Below are positions 35,274-46,900 of a stretch of DNA of 64,000 bases, in pieces. Position numbers and translations under genes: made by a program. Numbering within the stretch: the stretch's first letter is position 1; the number at the start of each line of letters is the position of its first letter. Location: assembly GCA_002897115.2 (NCBI GenBank), contig BCIH01000002.1, positions 1,741,178 through 1,805,177 of the forward strand, in the 5' to 3' direction. This DNA comes from Prototheca cutis (taxonomy: Eukaryota > Chlorophyta > Trebouxiophyceae > Chlorellales > Chlorellaceae). The notes beneath the pieces are model-generated. The model saw only the letters and a list, made by a program, of their open reading frames with translations. It searched no databases and was not told the DNA's origin.

Positions 35274-38200
35274 ATGATTCATCGAATCCATCTGCAGGCG
35301 CTGTTCCTGGCGCTGCTGGCGGGGCCTTGGGCCAGCTTGGCAGAGCCGGCCAGCGGGGCTGGCACTTCCGCCCAGGGCGATGCCCCGCTGTCTCTGGCGG
35401 AGAGGCAATACCAAAAGGCCATAGACATCAGGCAAGGGTGATCTTGATTGCGTTGGAGTTGGCCTGACTGGGTTCTTTTTCGTCTGGGCGGCAGTGGAGC
35501 TCGCAGGGCGGGGGATCGGCCGTGCGTCATGGGCCTTTGCCGCGTGCGTCACGTGAAGATGCCAGCACATCCCCCCTGGGGCCCCCCCACCCCCCCACAC
35601 ACACACACTCACCATGCAAATCTGCAGAGACTCGGAGAACCCCAGCCCCGAGGACTTGACCAAGGCGGTCAACCTCCTCATGGCCGCAGCTGGCATCGAC
35701 GCTATCGAGCTCGGCTGGGGAGTGCATGGTGTTAGTGGGGATAAAAACACAGCGAGTCACGGCAGTGGCTCTGGAGACGGAGGAAATGCAGAGGGCAAGG
35801 CCGACGACGGTACGGCGAGTCCCCGTGCAGCCGGGCCTGCCCCCTTTCTGACGGCCGATGACGTCATCATCACGCCGGCGGACGCCCCATCAGACTCCAA
35901 AGTGGACCCGGCAGTGCTGGAGGCGCTGCGGGAGCTGGTGCTGGTGTACTTGGAAGGCGACGGCGTCCCACTCAACCCGGCCATTGCCGAAGCGCTGCTG
36001 AGGCGCCTGGCGGCCGCTGGGTCCGCAGAGGCTACAGCCGACCTGGGCCTGCACGCGGCGCTGGGCATCAAGCTCGTGGGCCCCGGGACGCGGGGTGCGC
36101 TGTTTGCCCTGGGGTTACCGGAGCCCGCGGCGGCGCTGGCGCGGTACTACGCGGCGGCCCGCGGCGGCGACGCCGCGGCGCAAATGGCACTGGGTTTCCG
36201 GCACCTGCACGGCCTGGGCGTGCCACGCGATTGCCGTGCCGCGGCGCTGTACTATGGCCCCGCCGCGGCCACGGCCGCGGCGCTGGCGGCCGAGGGCCGG
36301 GGCGCGGGAGGTGCCGCGCCGCGGCGGCCTCTGCGCCTGGCCGCGGCGCCCGGCGCCGACCACCACCACCACGGGCCCACAGTTAGCCTAGAGCAGGAGG
36401 TCCTGCACTACCAGTGGTTTGCGGACTTTGGGCACGCCGATGCCGCGCGCGCGCTGGCCCTGGCGCTGGCCGAAGCCGGGGGCGGCGCGGGCGACGACGC
36501 CCGGGCAGCGGCCTACCTCCGCCAGGCCGCCGACGCCGGTGACCTGGACGCCGCGGCGCGCCTGGGCCATGCATACGCGGGCGGCGTTGGCGTGCCGGCC
36601 GACAACGCCACCGCGCTGTCCTGGTTCAACAAAGCCGCCGAAAAAGGTATTGTTTTCATTTTGGGGGAATGCGGCGTCGTCCCCGGCGAGGTTTTGCCTT
36701 GTCCCCTGCCTTTCGGTGACCATCTTCCCACATTCTCCGAGCAGCGCCGACCCCACCCCTCCCATCAACCATTGCTCAATGCCCAGGCCATCCCAGTGGC
36801 CTGCTGGGCCTGGGCATCATGCACCTGCAGGGCCGGGGCGTGCCGCAGTCGCACGAGCGGGCCAAGCGCGCGTTCAGCCAGGCGCTGGAGATTGGGTCCA
36901 TGGCCGGCGGGCACTGGGCGGGCCAGGCCGAGGCGCACTTTTACCTCGGTGGGTGTGGAGGGATGTCGGGGGTGTGTGTGGGGGGGGGGGGCTTTCCCTT
37001 TTCTCTTTTGTCTGGGGGGCCAGGGCTAGGCTTAGGGTTTGTTTTCCAAGGCATGCACGCACACATGCGGTCCTGCAAAACAGCAGTGGGGCAGAAAGCC
37101 AAAAGATTTTTGTTTGAGGGAGGTTCAAGTCCATCGTGTTAACCACTCCACCACAGCAGCGTGACGGGGAAATACGTCCCTGGGATTTTTGTTTTCAGGG
37201 AGCGCACTGTGTTTTTCTTTGCCACAACAGCAGAACGTGTCGCTGCCGGCAGGATTCGAACCTGCGCGGGTTTCCCCAATGGATGACTGAACTCGCATCG
37301 TCATGGCGCGAAAGGCATTAATCTCATCATTTCTAGCCCAGCCCGATCTCGAGGCTCTCATGTCAGCTTTGTCATCATTGCTCGGACACACAATGAATGG
37401 ATCAATGAATGAATGAAATCGCGTCCACCACCCATCAATCAACCCCATGTGCTGTTCAACCACCCGGCAACCCAACCCCCGTTCTCTTGCTCAGGCATGA
37501 TGTCGCTGCGGGGCTGGGCCGGCAGTGTGGAACTGGGCCGCGCAGCATCGCACCTGGAAGCTGCAGCGCGGCGTGGCCACCTTTTGGCAGGCTACAACCT
37601 TGCCATGCTTCACCTGGGTGGGCACACGGCCTCGGCCGCGGCGTGCGCCGAGGGCGTGGCCCTGCTCAAGGACGTCGCCGAGCGGGGCTGGCCGCTGCTT
37701 GAGGAGGCAGCAGAAGACTGGCGGGCGGGCGAGACGGCCTGGGCCCTGCTCAACTGGCTCAAGGCCGCGGAGATGGGGTACGAGCCCGCGCAGGGCAACG
37801 CCGCCTGGATGCTTGAAGCCGGCTACGGAGTTGAACTGTTTAATGAGCATGACGATGATGATGCCGGTAGAAGTGGTGTTCGTGGTCAAGATCAAGGAGA
37901 CGGCGACAACGCTGGTGAGGGGGAAAGCAGTGCTCCTGCTCCCACCACCATGGGCAATGACCGGCTCGCGGCGCTGGCGTTGGACTTGCATCGGCGTGCT
38001 GCGGCACAGGGCAGCGTGACGGCACTGCGCGCGGTGGGCGACGCGCAGTGGTATGGCCGGGGGACCGCGCGAGACGCCGCAGCGGCGGCGGCGACGTACG
38101 CGGCGGCAGCTGCGCGGCGCGATGGCCAGTCGGCCTTCAACCTCGGGCTGCTGTATGCCGCAGGCGTGGGCGTGCCGCGGGACCCCCACCTTGCGAGGCG

Positions 38201-39107
38201 GCACCTCGACGCTTCGCGCGGGTCGGCGCCCGGGGCCGGGATCGCAGCTGCAGTAGCATTGGCTATGCTGGACTTTGCTGAATGGTATGCAAAACGTGTC
38301 GAGCCAAGACTTCCGGTGGGGATTGCGGAAGGCTTGCTCGGATTCGCGACGGCGTGGACCCGGCCCGGGGTGGTGGGTACATTCCCACACGGTTCGGGGA
38401 AGCCATCACCAGCGGGCATCGGGTTGTCCCCGCTGGCGCGGCTGTTCTCGCCGTCAACAGATGCTGCGGTCGACGCCGCTGCCGAGCTCACGCTGACGGC
38501 AGTGCTCATGGCCGGGGCGGCGCTGATGCTGGCCTGGCGCGTGCGTGGCGTCATGCGCGAACAAGGCGTCGACGTGCGAGATGTGTTTTGGCCTCGTCTG
38601 CGGGATGCACCGCAGGCGGGGGGTGTCGAGCGCCGGGACGGCGGGAGAGATGCCAGACCGCCAGTGGGTGGCGGCGGTGGTGCTCCCCAACAACGCCGTC
38701 CCCTTGATGCGGACCCACGAGCAGCGGAAGCTGCCGGGGATGTGCTGCAAGGCCAGGCCGGAGGTGTGCCGCACGAGCCGGAGCCTGCATCGGCGATCCC
38801 CTCGGCAGTCACGGGGCCAAATGCTGGGCTGCAGCCCCCGGCAGTGGAAGCCACCACTTTGGCACAGGAACATCTGGTGGCCGCTCCGGAGCGACGCAGC
38901 CGCGTGCAAGATGTCGAGCCCGCGGCATCAGAGGCCGAGGCGGGAGGGGCGCCGTCGGAGCAGCAGAACACGCCGCCGACACAAGAGCCCACGCCACAGG
39001 AAAGGAGTCGAGCTGCAGCGGAGGAGCGGGAAGGCTGCACAACCGAAGGAAGTGCCGGCAATGCCACAGCACAAGCAGTCGCGCCAGAGACCGATGAGGC
39101 CCCGTGA
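35274..39107 (+). CDS. HRD3: HRD3/SEL1L-type Sel1-repeat protein of ER-associated degradation
   Basis: ER-membrane partner of the HRD1 ubiquitin ligase that recruits misfolded glycoproteins. Exon 1 (35274 to about 35436) encodes a signal peptide (MIHRIHLQALFLALLAGPWA). Others: about 35630-36646, 36787-36948 and 37495-39107. Sel1 repeats run through exons 2-4: AAQMALGFRHLHGLGVPRD, AAARLGHAYAGGVGVPADN, GLLGLGIMHLQGRGVPQSHE, GHLLAGYNLAMLHLGG, SAFNLGLLYAAGVGVPRDP. A C-terminal hydrophobic helix (LTAVLMAGAALMLAWRV) would anchor it, followed by a long acidic, low-complexity cytosolic tail of about 190 residues that is unusual for the family. Exon 1 can end at a GT donor or a GC donor, both in phase. 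The third intron carries an antisense tRNA gene. Confidence 0.85.
37124..37284 (-). tRNA. Circularly permuted tRNA-Ser(UGA), inside an intron of HRD3
   Basis: On the minus strand the 3' half comes first (37284-37241), then an 80-base intervening sequence (37240-37161), then the 5' half (37160-37124). Acceptor strands GCTGCTG (37160-37154) and CGGCAGC (37248-37242) pair over 7 bp with one G-U. The D stem is GTG/CAC (37151-37149, 37138-37136). The anticodon stem ATGGA (37134-37130) pairs with TCCAT (37283-37279), and the anticodon TGA is at 37127-37125. The variable arm has a GGG/CCC stem as in serine tRNAs, and the T arm is GCAGG-TTCGAAT-CCTGC. The B box (37262-37252) precedes the A box (37153-37143). 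A TTTT terminator lies at 37104-37101. Leader 37292-37288 pairs with 37127-37123, giving a bulge-helix-bulge-like junction. No CCA is encoded. In known permuted tRNAs the precursor is circularised at this junction, then cut by RNase P and RNase Z. Confidence 0.9.
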
Positions 39108-39988
39108 TCGACTGCATCGCTGGTGGAACGCATGCACAGATGATGGCAACTGGCATGCTTGGTCTTGCCTGATGCTGGCATTCCGCAGATGAGAATGATC
39201 CCCTTCACCATGGCTCATTTGCTTCACAACAGCCAGGCTAAAACACGTCAACACCCCTCCAAGTGCGCCTTCCCTGCACTGAAAACGGTGCAAAAGATTC
39301 GTGGTGTTGCCAATCAAGAGTGTGGTGTTTCTGAGCCAGCTGGGTCAAGGTCAATTGATGGGTGTGGTGCTGATCTGGTCGAGGAATAACGCTTGCTACC
39401 GTACTGTGCAGGGCAAAAATGATGAAATTTTCTCGAGAATCGTCCACTCCCACCTGCACAGCAAGGGCATATTTCTCAAACAAATTGCCTGTTTGACCGC
39501 ATTCCCTGGCCGCGCCGCTCAGAGAATTGGTTTAGTTCCTTCTTGGCAGCAGGACAGGTCGTGCAAGGAGGCTTTAGAGAGTCCTGGAAATTGACTCCCT
39601 GGCACGGCACTTGTTGCAACTCGGTGGCCCATCATTGAGGTGGTCCACCTTCCTATTGCCATGCAAAGAGTGTGAAAATTTTCGGCCATCAGTGATGCCC
39701 AGCAACCCCCGGGGTGATGTGACGCTGGTGCTGGCTGAGCTGGTGGCATTATTTTGGCCCTGCATGCTGCCAGGGAAGCTGGCCCCACGGAATTCACCAG
39801 CTTCCTCCCAGCGATGGCGAGCGCCGGGCCCGCATCTTCCAAAGGAAAGACTCATTGCCGCATGCTATTGTTGAATCAATGCATTCAAATATTTCATGTG
39901 GTGTATGGTAAAAATGACGCTCCCTTCCTGAAGAAACATGGCGAGGTAAACTGCGACATTCTCAGGCACCCCCGGGGAAGCGACAAGT
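39108..39988. other. Intergenic, with a diverged repeat copy
   Basis: 3' flank of HRD3 and upstream region of the GT31 gene. Holds a second copy of the hairpin family at 39701-39766. No coding exon supported. Confidence 0.5.
39701..39766. repeat. Second, partial copy of the hairpin repeat
   Basis: Matches the loop and right arm of the inverted repeat at 16411-16514, with a few substitutions. The left arm is absent next to it, but a short stretch similar to the left arm's outer end occurs at about 39407-39424. The copy may have been split by about 280 bases of other sequence. Confidence 0.7.
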
Positions 39989-41434
39989 ATGGGGTTCCCT
40001 GCCGGCAAACGGGGCGCCTCTAGCCATGGCGGCAAGGCGGTTGGATTTCCAGTTCTGGCTATGGCAAGTTTTGCAGCAACGCTCTTCCTCGTGCGACGGT
40101 ACGTTGTCCAGGCGAGCCAGATTGTCCGGAACACAGGCTGCCTGTGGTTCATCTGGTCTGCAGGCCAAGGTGCCGATGCAGTGCACCACACGGGCCAAGG
40201 TAGCGTGGTACTCCCCATCCTGCGCATGCAGACTGTACTTTGATTCCGTGGAGATCTCACACCTGGTGCGTCTGGTCCTTTTGTGGGGACTGCAGGAGTG
40301 CAGGCCCTGACCACGGTCGGCGGCCCTGGATGAGGGCCCCATGGCGATACCTACACTCGAATCCATCACTTCAACAGCAGGAATCCCAAAATTCACCCCA
40401 TGCCACCCCATGCCGCCTTTGCAGAGGCAGAGGGTGTCAGCACTGGAGCACGGGCTGGGGGTTCCCCATGCCGGCGAGCCCCGGGCTTCCGAGACCGAGC
40501 CTGCCCGGATCCTGCACTGGAGCGTGCGCCCCGATTTTGGTGATCCTCCAGAGCTGTCCGGGCCCGGCGTGGACCAGCTGATGCTGGCCGTGCCACCAAG
40601 AGCGGACCTGCGATCACAGCTCGACGGCATCGAGGCCGGCCAGCTGCAGGGCTGGGCTTGCCTGCGCCCAGCACATGCTGCAGCGGCGCCAGCAAATGTG
40701 AGGCAGATTTTAGCTGCAGTCCCCCCCCCCCTTTTTGGGGGGGGGCTCTGAAGGAGTGCATGTCCACATGCAATGGTAACTGTCATCTCTCCCCGATACA
40801 CCTCTGTTGCTTCCGTACAAGTGCTGCTGCTGTCTATTGTCTCTGCCCACCTCTGTCCACCAGCATCGCCCGAGCGCACCTCTGTTCAGATGGACTGAAC
40901 TCCACGCCTGCATGCAGGGCTCACAGGTGCCCTTCACACTTGCGTACATCGACGGCATCCAGGCTGTCCGAGGCGAGGCAAATGCCGAGGTCCCCTTGCA
41001 CGCAGCAGTGTTGCAGCTGTGCGGGGCTGACCCGCGTGCCAAGCGCATGGCCCTGGGTCTAAACCTGGAGCTCCCGGCCCTGCGGCCCGGCGTGCATGAG
41101 GTGCGTGTGTTTGTCTCGGCCGATGGCAGCAGCTGGCAGGAAGCTGCCGGCAGCCCGCTGGTCTTCCGGGAGAGCACCCAGGTCCCCGATGCCGCCAGCG
41201 CCTTGGAGCGCAAGGATGCCATCATCCTCACGCGCAACGCCCAGCTGGCAAAGGCCTGGGCCGACCGAGGCAGTTCAGCCGCGTGGAGTGAGGTGCAGCA
41301 GGGTGGCAGGGCACTCAACATGTCTGCCCAGGAACCGTCCGCATTTCTCGCCGTCCTCGCCATCAATTCGGTCCGTATCTTTTTTCATTGTGGTGGTATG
41401 GCGATGGATGAGGTGATGGATGACACAGGGAAGC

Positions 41435-41492
<58 letters not shown>

Positions 41493-43032
41493 TGGAAATC
41501 GCGAAACCCACTCACATAACAACGACGACGATAGGGTCTGAATTCGAGAGCACGACGGGACATTCTGCGCCGGACGTGGTTTCCGGCAGACGCAGCGGCT
41601 CGGACGGCGCTGGAGGCGCGGGGCATTGTGGTGCGGTTCATGGTGGGCAGTTCGGCGCAGGCCAACGACCCCATCGCCGCCCGCGTCCGCGAAGAGGCTG
41701 AGCAGCATGGAGACATCGTCGAGCTCACAGGGCTCATAGACACCTATGGCGGTGAGCAGACCTTTTTTGAGGGCGGGTAGGCGAAGGGGAGGGGATTAGA
41801 AGGGATGCGGGGTCAATGAGCGGGGTTTGCTTAGCGTGTTTCCTGTGACCACACCGTCCAACAGACACACAGATGCATGTTCATTTAGGATGCCCTGACT
41901 GGATGCAAGACAATTGAGATGCATCTACTTCCGGGTATAGCGAAGGATGACCGGCACGCCGCCACCCTTCCAACCCTCACTCCCCCCCACCAAGAAAAAA
42001 TTCCATGTGCAGATCTGTCGCTCAAGACGCAGATGATGTTTGCATACATGCTGGAGCACTGGACAGCTGATTTTTACTTCAAGGTGGATGATGACGTGGC
42101 GCTGAGCCTGGATGCGCTGCATGATTACCTCATCCCCCGGCGGGCCGAGGGCAACCTGTACCTGGTGCGGTGGTTGAGCAGGCAGGTTGGGTCGGGGGAG
42201 CACTATCGGCGCACCGATCCCTGTGCCGGGACGAGATTGATTGATTGGTTGATTGATTGATTGATTGATGATACAAAGCAGGCAACTGCCTGGATATCAC
42301 AATACCCAACAGGCCCTCCCATCCATCCCCTCCCACAATGTGACCATTCCGCAGGGATGCATGAAGTCTGGGCAGGTGCTTCGTGAGCCCAAGTACAAGT
42401 GGTTTGAGCCCGAGCACTGGAGATTTGGAGACCCACTGGGCTCCCAGGGCCTCAACTACCCCCGGCACGCAACAGGTGCGTGGGTCTGTCTGTTGAGCAT
42501 TTGGGCTGGGGAACTTACCTGTCTGGGTGTGCGTGGGCAACACTGAAGGGCGGCGCCGGTCCATCCACCCCCAAGCAGCTCAAGTTTGTGGCATCCTTGC
42601 ATGCCTGCCTCCCTGCTGCCCCAACTTTTTTCAAATAAACTCCAAATTCCTTTCCCTCCGCACCCATGAACCAGCATGTACCCCAATCCCAAGAACCCAA
42701 TCTCCCACCTTTTTGCAGGGCAATTTTATGGGCTGTCACGGCCTGTGGCATCGTATGTGGTTCGAAACGCGGCCATCCTGCACCGCTACGCGAACGAGGA
42801 CGTGTCGGTGGGTGCCTGGCTGCTGGGTCTGGACATCCAGCACGTTCACGAGCGGCTGATGTGCTGCGACAGCGCCGCCATGTGCCGGGATCAAACGGCG
42901 GCCGAGCGGCGGTGCCTGGCCTACTCGGAGCCCGCCTGCGCGGGTGTGTGCCAGGCGGAGCGCCGGCTGGAGCCCATCTTCCACGCCTGCATTGAGCAGC
43001 CGTACAAGGCTGCAGAACTCGCGAACTTTTGA
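39989..43032 (+). CDS. Glycosyltransferase family 31 (beta-1,3-galactosyltransferase type)
   Basis: Golgi type II membrane glycosyltransferase that transfers a hexose, probably galactose, to protein-linked glycans. The start at 39989 gives a short basic tail and a signal anchor (AVGFPVLAMASFAATLFLV). A luminal stem follows (RVSALEHGLGVPHAGEPRAS). The GT31 domain is spread over many exons: RARRDILRRTWFP, ARGIVVRFMVGSS, DIVELTGLIDTYG, LKTQMMFAYMLEH, the DxD-like metal site FYFKVDDDVAL, YPRHATG-QFYGLSRPVASYV and the catalytic NEDVSVGAWLLGLDIQHVHE. The C-terminus is Cys-rich, suggesting disulphides. Several introns hold simple repeats (TG at 41436-41491; GATT near 42235-42269). Exon limits are approximate. 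Confidence 0.82.
41436..41491. repeat. (GT)28 microsatellite in GT31 intron
   Basis: Uninterrupted GT repeat inside an intron of the GT31 glycosyltransferase gene. Confidence 0.95.
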
Positions 43033-43246
43033 TGGACACTCATGCTGTTGCAACCTGAAGGCTATTGTAGGGTTGTTGAAGAGGTGGTGGACGCTGCTGC
43101 TGATGAAGACCACCACCCGTAAAAGGGCTTGCCTGTCTGATGCACAGGGGACGAAAATATCCCCACCACAAGTTCCAGGACAATTGCATGCACTGTTGAA
43201 TTGGTCAGCAGAGCTCGCTGGTTATCAGGGCACTGGAATTCACTTG

Positions 43247-43519
43247 CTATTCCTCACCACTGTCGGCACTGGTCTCGTAAGCTTCCACCCAGTGGGGCCC
43301 TCGTGTTCTCGTGCACGAAAAGCCAGGCAGGTTTTCTGCAAGGTGTTTGGGCGGGTTCTCTGCCAAAAACACCTGGCCATCGTCGGAGAGAAGTGTCAAC
43401 GTAACCTGTTTGTCGGCTGCGGCAGCAGGTCGCGTCGAGACATACCCCCGCGCAGCAGCAGCCGACCGGCACGGAGGACGGCTCGAGACGCCATGGTCAG
43501 GTCGTGTAATGCCCTTCAA
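43247..43519 (-). CDS. Possible small protein with organelle-targeting start
   Basis: A 90-residue frame on the minus strand. The first half is Arg/Ala/Ser-rich without acidic residues (PPCRSAAAARGYVSTRPAAA), like a mitochondrial presequence. The second half reads DKQVTLTLLSDDGQVFLAEN and ends acidic. I do not recognise the family. A second frame starting MASRAVLRAG lies just inside and overlaps the same presequence region, so an unrecognised splice or a base error may be involved. Low confidence. Confidence 0.25.
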   Translation of the reverse strand: MKGITRPDHGVSSRPPCRSAAAARGYVSTRPAAAADKQVTLTLLSDDGQVFLAENPPKHLAENLPGFSCTRTRGPHWVEAYETSADSGEE

Positions 43520-43957
43520 TTCATGTCATTGTCATTAGAACATGCTTTCACGTCTTTGTTCGTCTTCCCCAAGATACCCCATCCGGGGCGCNAAGACCCA
43601 CGTCGGTGGTTCCCGGGTTGTTGGCCCGGCCACGAGCCCACCAGTGCCACCCTCGGCACTGCCAGACGACGAGATCGAGGACGGCAGGACAGCACCCCGA
43701 TACATTTCCAAACACACCCATCCACAGGAAATTAATCGGTATCTTTGGGCAAGTTTGGGTGTGTCAACACCTGCTGGGCGCGGCTCGCTAGGCGGGCCTC
43801 GGTCCCCCAGAGCCTCGCACCCTCCAGAGGGGGTTGCCAACTCTGCGACCGTGGTGCACACTTTTATCGGCGCCAATGCTCCTGTAATGGTGTGGGAACA
43901 ATAAATCCACAATCGGATACGCTCCAGGAGCATTGCACAAGGCTGCACGGAACTGCC
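43520..43957. other. Intergenic, upstream of kinase
   Basis: Upstream region of the kinase gene at 43958; has one N at 43592. An open plus frame crosses it without motifs and is not called. Confidence 0.4.
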
Positions 43958-46900
43958 ATGGGCGAGGACGACGCCCCGACCCTCCCGCCGGACTTTTTCG
44001 AGCGGTGCAGCTGGAACATCCAGACCGACTTCCATTCCCTAAAGGAAATCGGCAAGGGAAAGTGAGTACTGGGCAGCTGGCGAACTCTTGGTGTGCCATC
44101 CACCAGTTTCGTGCGCAAGGTTTTTCGCACCTGCCTCGGGCATCTGGGACTGTCGTGCAGCCGGCTTCTCCCCAGCGCACACGGCGGTCCCTGAAACCCA
44201 CATGCAGAGACACGGTCATCTACAGCGCGGTGTGCACACGGCTGGGCAACAGAATCGTTGCCATCAAGATTTATGACAAGCAACGCCTTGCCTCGACAAA
44301 GATCCGGGCAATCAAGCGGGAGATTGCCATGATGCTCTTCTTCATGCAACACAGGTGGGGGCTGGGGCCAGTGGGGGCCCTCCTCCCATCCAGGGGGACA
44401 CCTTGTGAACTTGATCGACCCGGCTTTTCAGCTCGGCAGGCGCGATACCCTGGATCCATCCCCCCACCGCACATATTCCCACAGAATTCCAAACATCGTG
44501 GAGCTGTATGGAGCTTTTGAAGACCCTTCTCACTACTACATCGTGATGGAGTATTGTGCAGGTGGGAGGGACATGGGGCCAATGGCGGGTGGTGGGCAGG
44601 AAAATATCCCTCAAACGACATAATGCCCTTTAGAGAATGAACAACAACTCGGGGAATATAAAAATACATTTAAGGAAATCTGTCAGTCCATTGACAGGTG
44701 GAGATTTGCTGGAGAAGCTGCTGAAGGAGAAACGCGCCATCAGCGAGCGCCGGGTTGCCATCACCGTTGCCATTCCCTGCCTTGTCACACTGCGGCAGCT
44801 GCATGCAGCCAACATCATCCACAGGCAAGGCCTGGATGTGGTTATCCGAGGAGATTGCTGCGTTTCAATGCCCAGTTCCACAGGGAAATAACGGGGGACC
44901 TGAGACGTTGTGCCTGCACTTTGAACTGGCATGCGCCTCTCCGCACGGATTGAACCACACGCCCACAAATCATACAGGGATATCAAGCTGGAGAACATCT
45001 TTCTGGACAGCGTTGGACGCGTGAAGATTGGAGACTTTGGGTGGGTACCCCCTTTGGTGAAGTTCCAAGGTGGTCCTGGAGCGTTGACACCAATCGCTGG
45101 ACGAAACTTGCGCAAAGGATTCCCCGCTTCTTTTTTACAGGTTGACAATGTGTACCAGGCAGGAGGCTGCCATTTCACCAGTGGGCACCGTGGAGTACAT
45201 GGCGCCAGAGGTGCGAATGAGGTTGGTGAGGGTGCTTTCTTGTTTCCCTTTGGGTGGCTTTTGTTCCCAGACATACCAGCCACAGCTGCCACGATGTTCT
45301 CCCTGGCACTCTCTATTGGGCGGCTTCAACTGTGCTCATTCCATCCCGCTGTGCGTTCCCAGGTGGTGGCCTTGCCCCCCGTGGAGGCAGTGGTCAGCGG
45401 GCAAATCCGAGCTGCTGACATCGCCCCCAACACCGAGAAGGTTGACATCTGGGCGCTCGGTGTGACGCTCTTTGAGCTGGTCACTGGTACGTCTGGAGCA
45501 TCAGGGCTGTTGTTACTGAAGACGACTTCTTGAGGTTGAAGCCCCCGCGAATGGGGGGGCTTTGTGGCTTTTGCTGCTGCAGGAGGTCACCAACACCCCC
45601 CTAACCCATCGTTTCTACCAAACCACCCAAATCTCCCCCAGGCCGCCTGCCATTTGAGGGACGGGACAAGGTGGAAATCAAGAGCAACATTACCGAGTAC
45701 AGGATGGCGGGGTTTGGATCCCATGTTTCAGCGCAGGTGGGTGGTGCCCAGGCAGACGAGCAGACAGATGTTCGAGAGTTGCGTGCACGGAGCTAGGGTT
45801 CTCAGGCAAAGAACGGAAGACTGGCACATCACGGCCTGCTCTCCTTGACACCCCAGCCACCTGGCCCCCATTTAAAACAAGCAGTGTCAGGACTTTATCC
45901 GGAGCATGCTGGCGTACGACCCTGCGGACAGGCTCAGCGCGGAGCAGCTGCTTCAGCACAGCTTCCTGGCGCTGTATCGTGCCAAGGCCAAGCAGAGCGC
46001 ACAGCACCTCTCAGCACCACCATCCTTTGCGCTCCAGGCGTATACCCCCGGTGCGTGCTGGTCTTCTTCGGGCTTCTGTTTTTGGATGGGGTGAAGAGCC
46101 ATTTGACACCTGGGAGTTATCGCTGATCCTGGGATACTGCTGCTCAATAGTCCACATTCTGTCGGCAGGTCACGAACGTGTGGAACCAGGCACCACGCTG
46201 CCGGCAGCAGAGACGGCTTCTCCAGCTATCGCTGGCACTACCGAGACGCTGCTGCGGGTGTGTGTGTGTGTGTGTGTGCGCGTGTGCATGTGCGTGTGTG
46301 TGTGTGTGTGAACATGTGTGGGGAGGGAGGAAGGGAGGGAGGGAGGGAATCTGTTCTCAATGTTCAAATCAGAAGGCCACGTGTGTGAAGCATCAACCCA
46401 AAACACACTGTAAGAATGCCCTCCTCAGCACCCTCTTCACCCGTTCATACAGGACATGACGTGTGATGCTCAGTCAACAACGGGCACCCCGAGCGGCGGA
46501 TTTGGTTTGGCCCGTATCCGGCCGTGGCGCCGGCGCACCATCAGCAGCGCAAGCAGCAAGGTTGGTTCCAAGGGGGGAAGAAAGTCTTTGGGTCATTTGG
46601 GGATGTGACCAGCAAGTGACTGCACCCTCACGGGGACTGGGCATGCGGGAGGGGGAGCGCCTCTTTCAGTAGATGATCTTACAGATATGAATCTATCCTC
46701 TTGCTCTGCTCTGAACGCACAGGGAAGCAGCACACAGCCCATGATGCCGAGCGCAGCTACGAGCAGCGGCTCCCTGCTGCAGCCGCCATCCTCTGCCTCC
46801 CTCAGCCAGCACATCCACCAGCAGCAGCAGCAGCATCGGGTGCCCAAATCCATCTCGTGGACGGGGGCAAGGCTGGGCCCCGGTGCATCATCTGCGCCGG

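Noticed and set aside
37124..37284. Two independent tRNA fragments (decayed pseudogenes) instead of a permuted gene
   Set aside because: Halves are exactly complementary at the acceptor and anticodon stems, cover the whole tRNA without overlap, and keep both promoter boxes and a terminator; decay would not preserve this.
37892..39211. 439-codon minus-strand frame opposite the HRD3 tail
   Set aside because: Ser/Ala/Pro-rich shadow of the low-complexity tail; no start context or motifs.
43542..43904. Plus-strand frame with PDDEIEDGRTAPRYISKH
   Set aside because: Contains an N, has no convincing start context and no neighbours in phase; could not be tied to the kinase gene.
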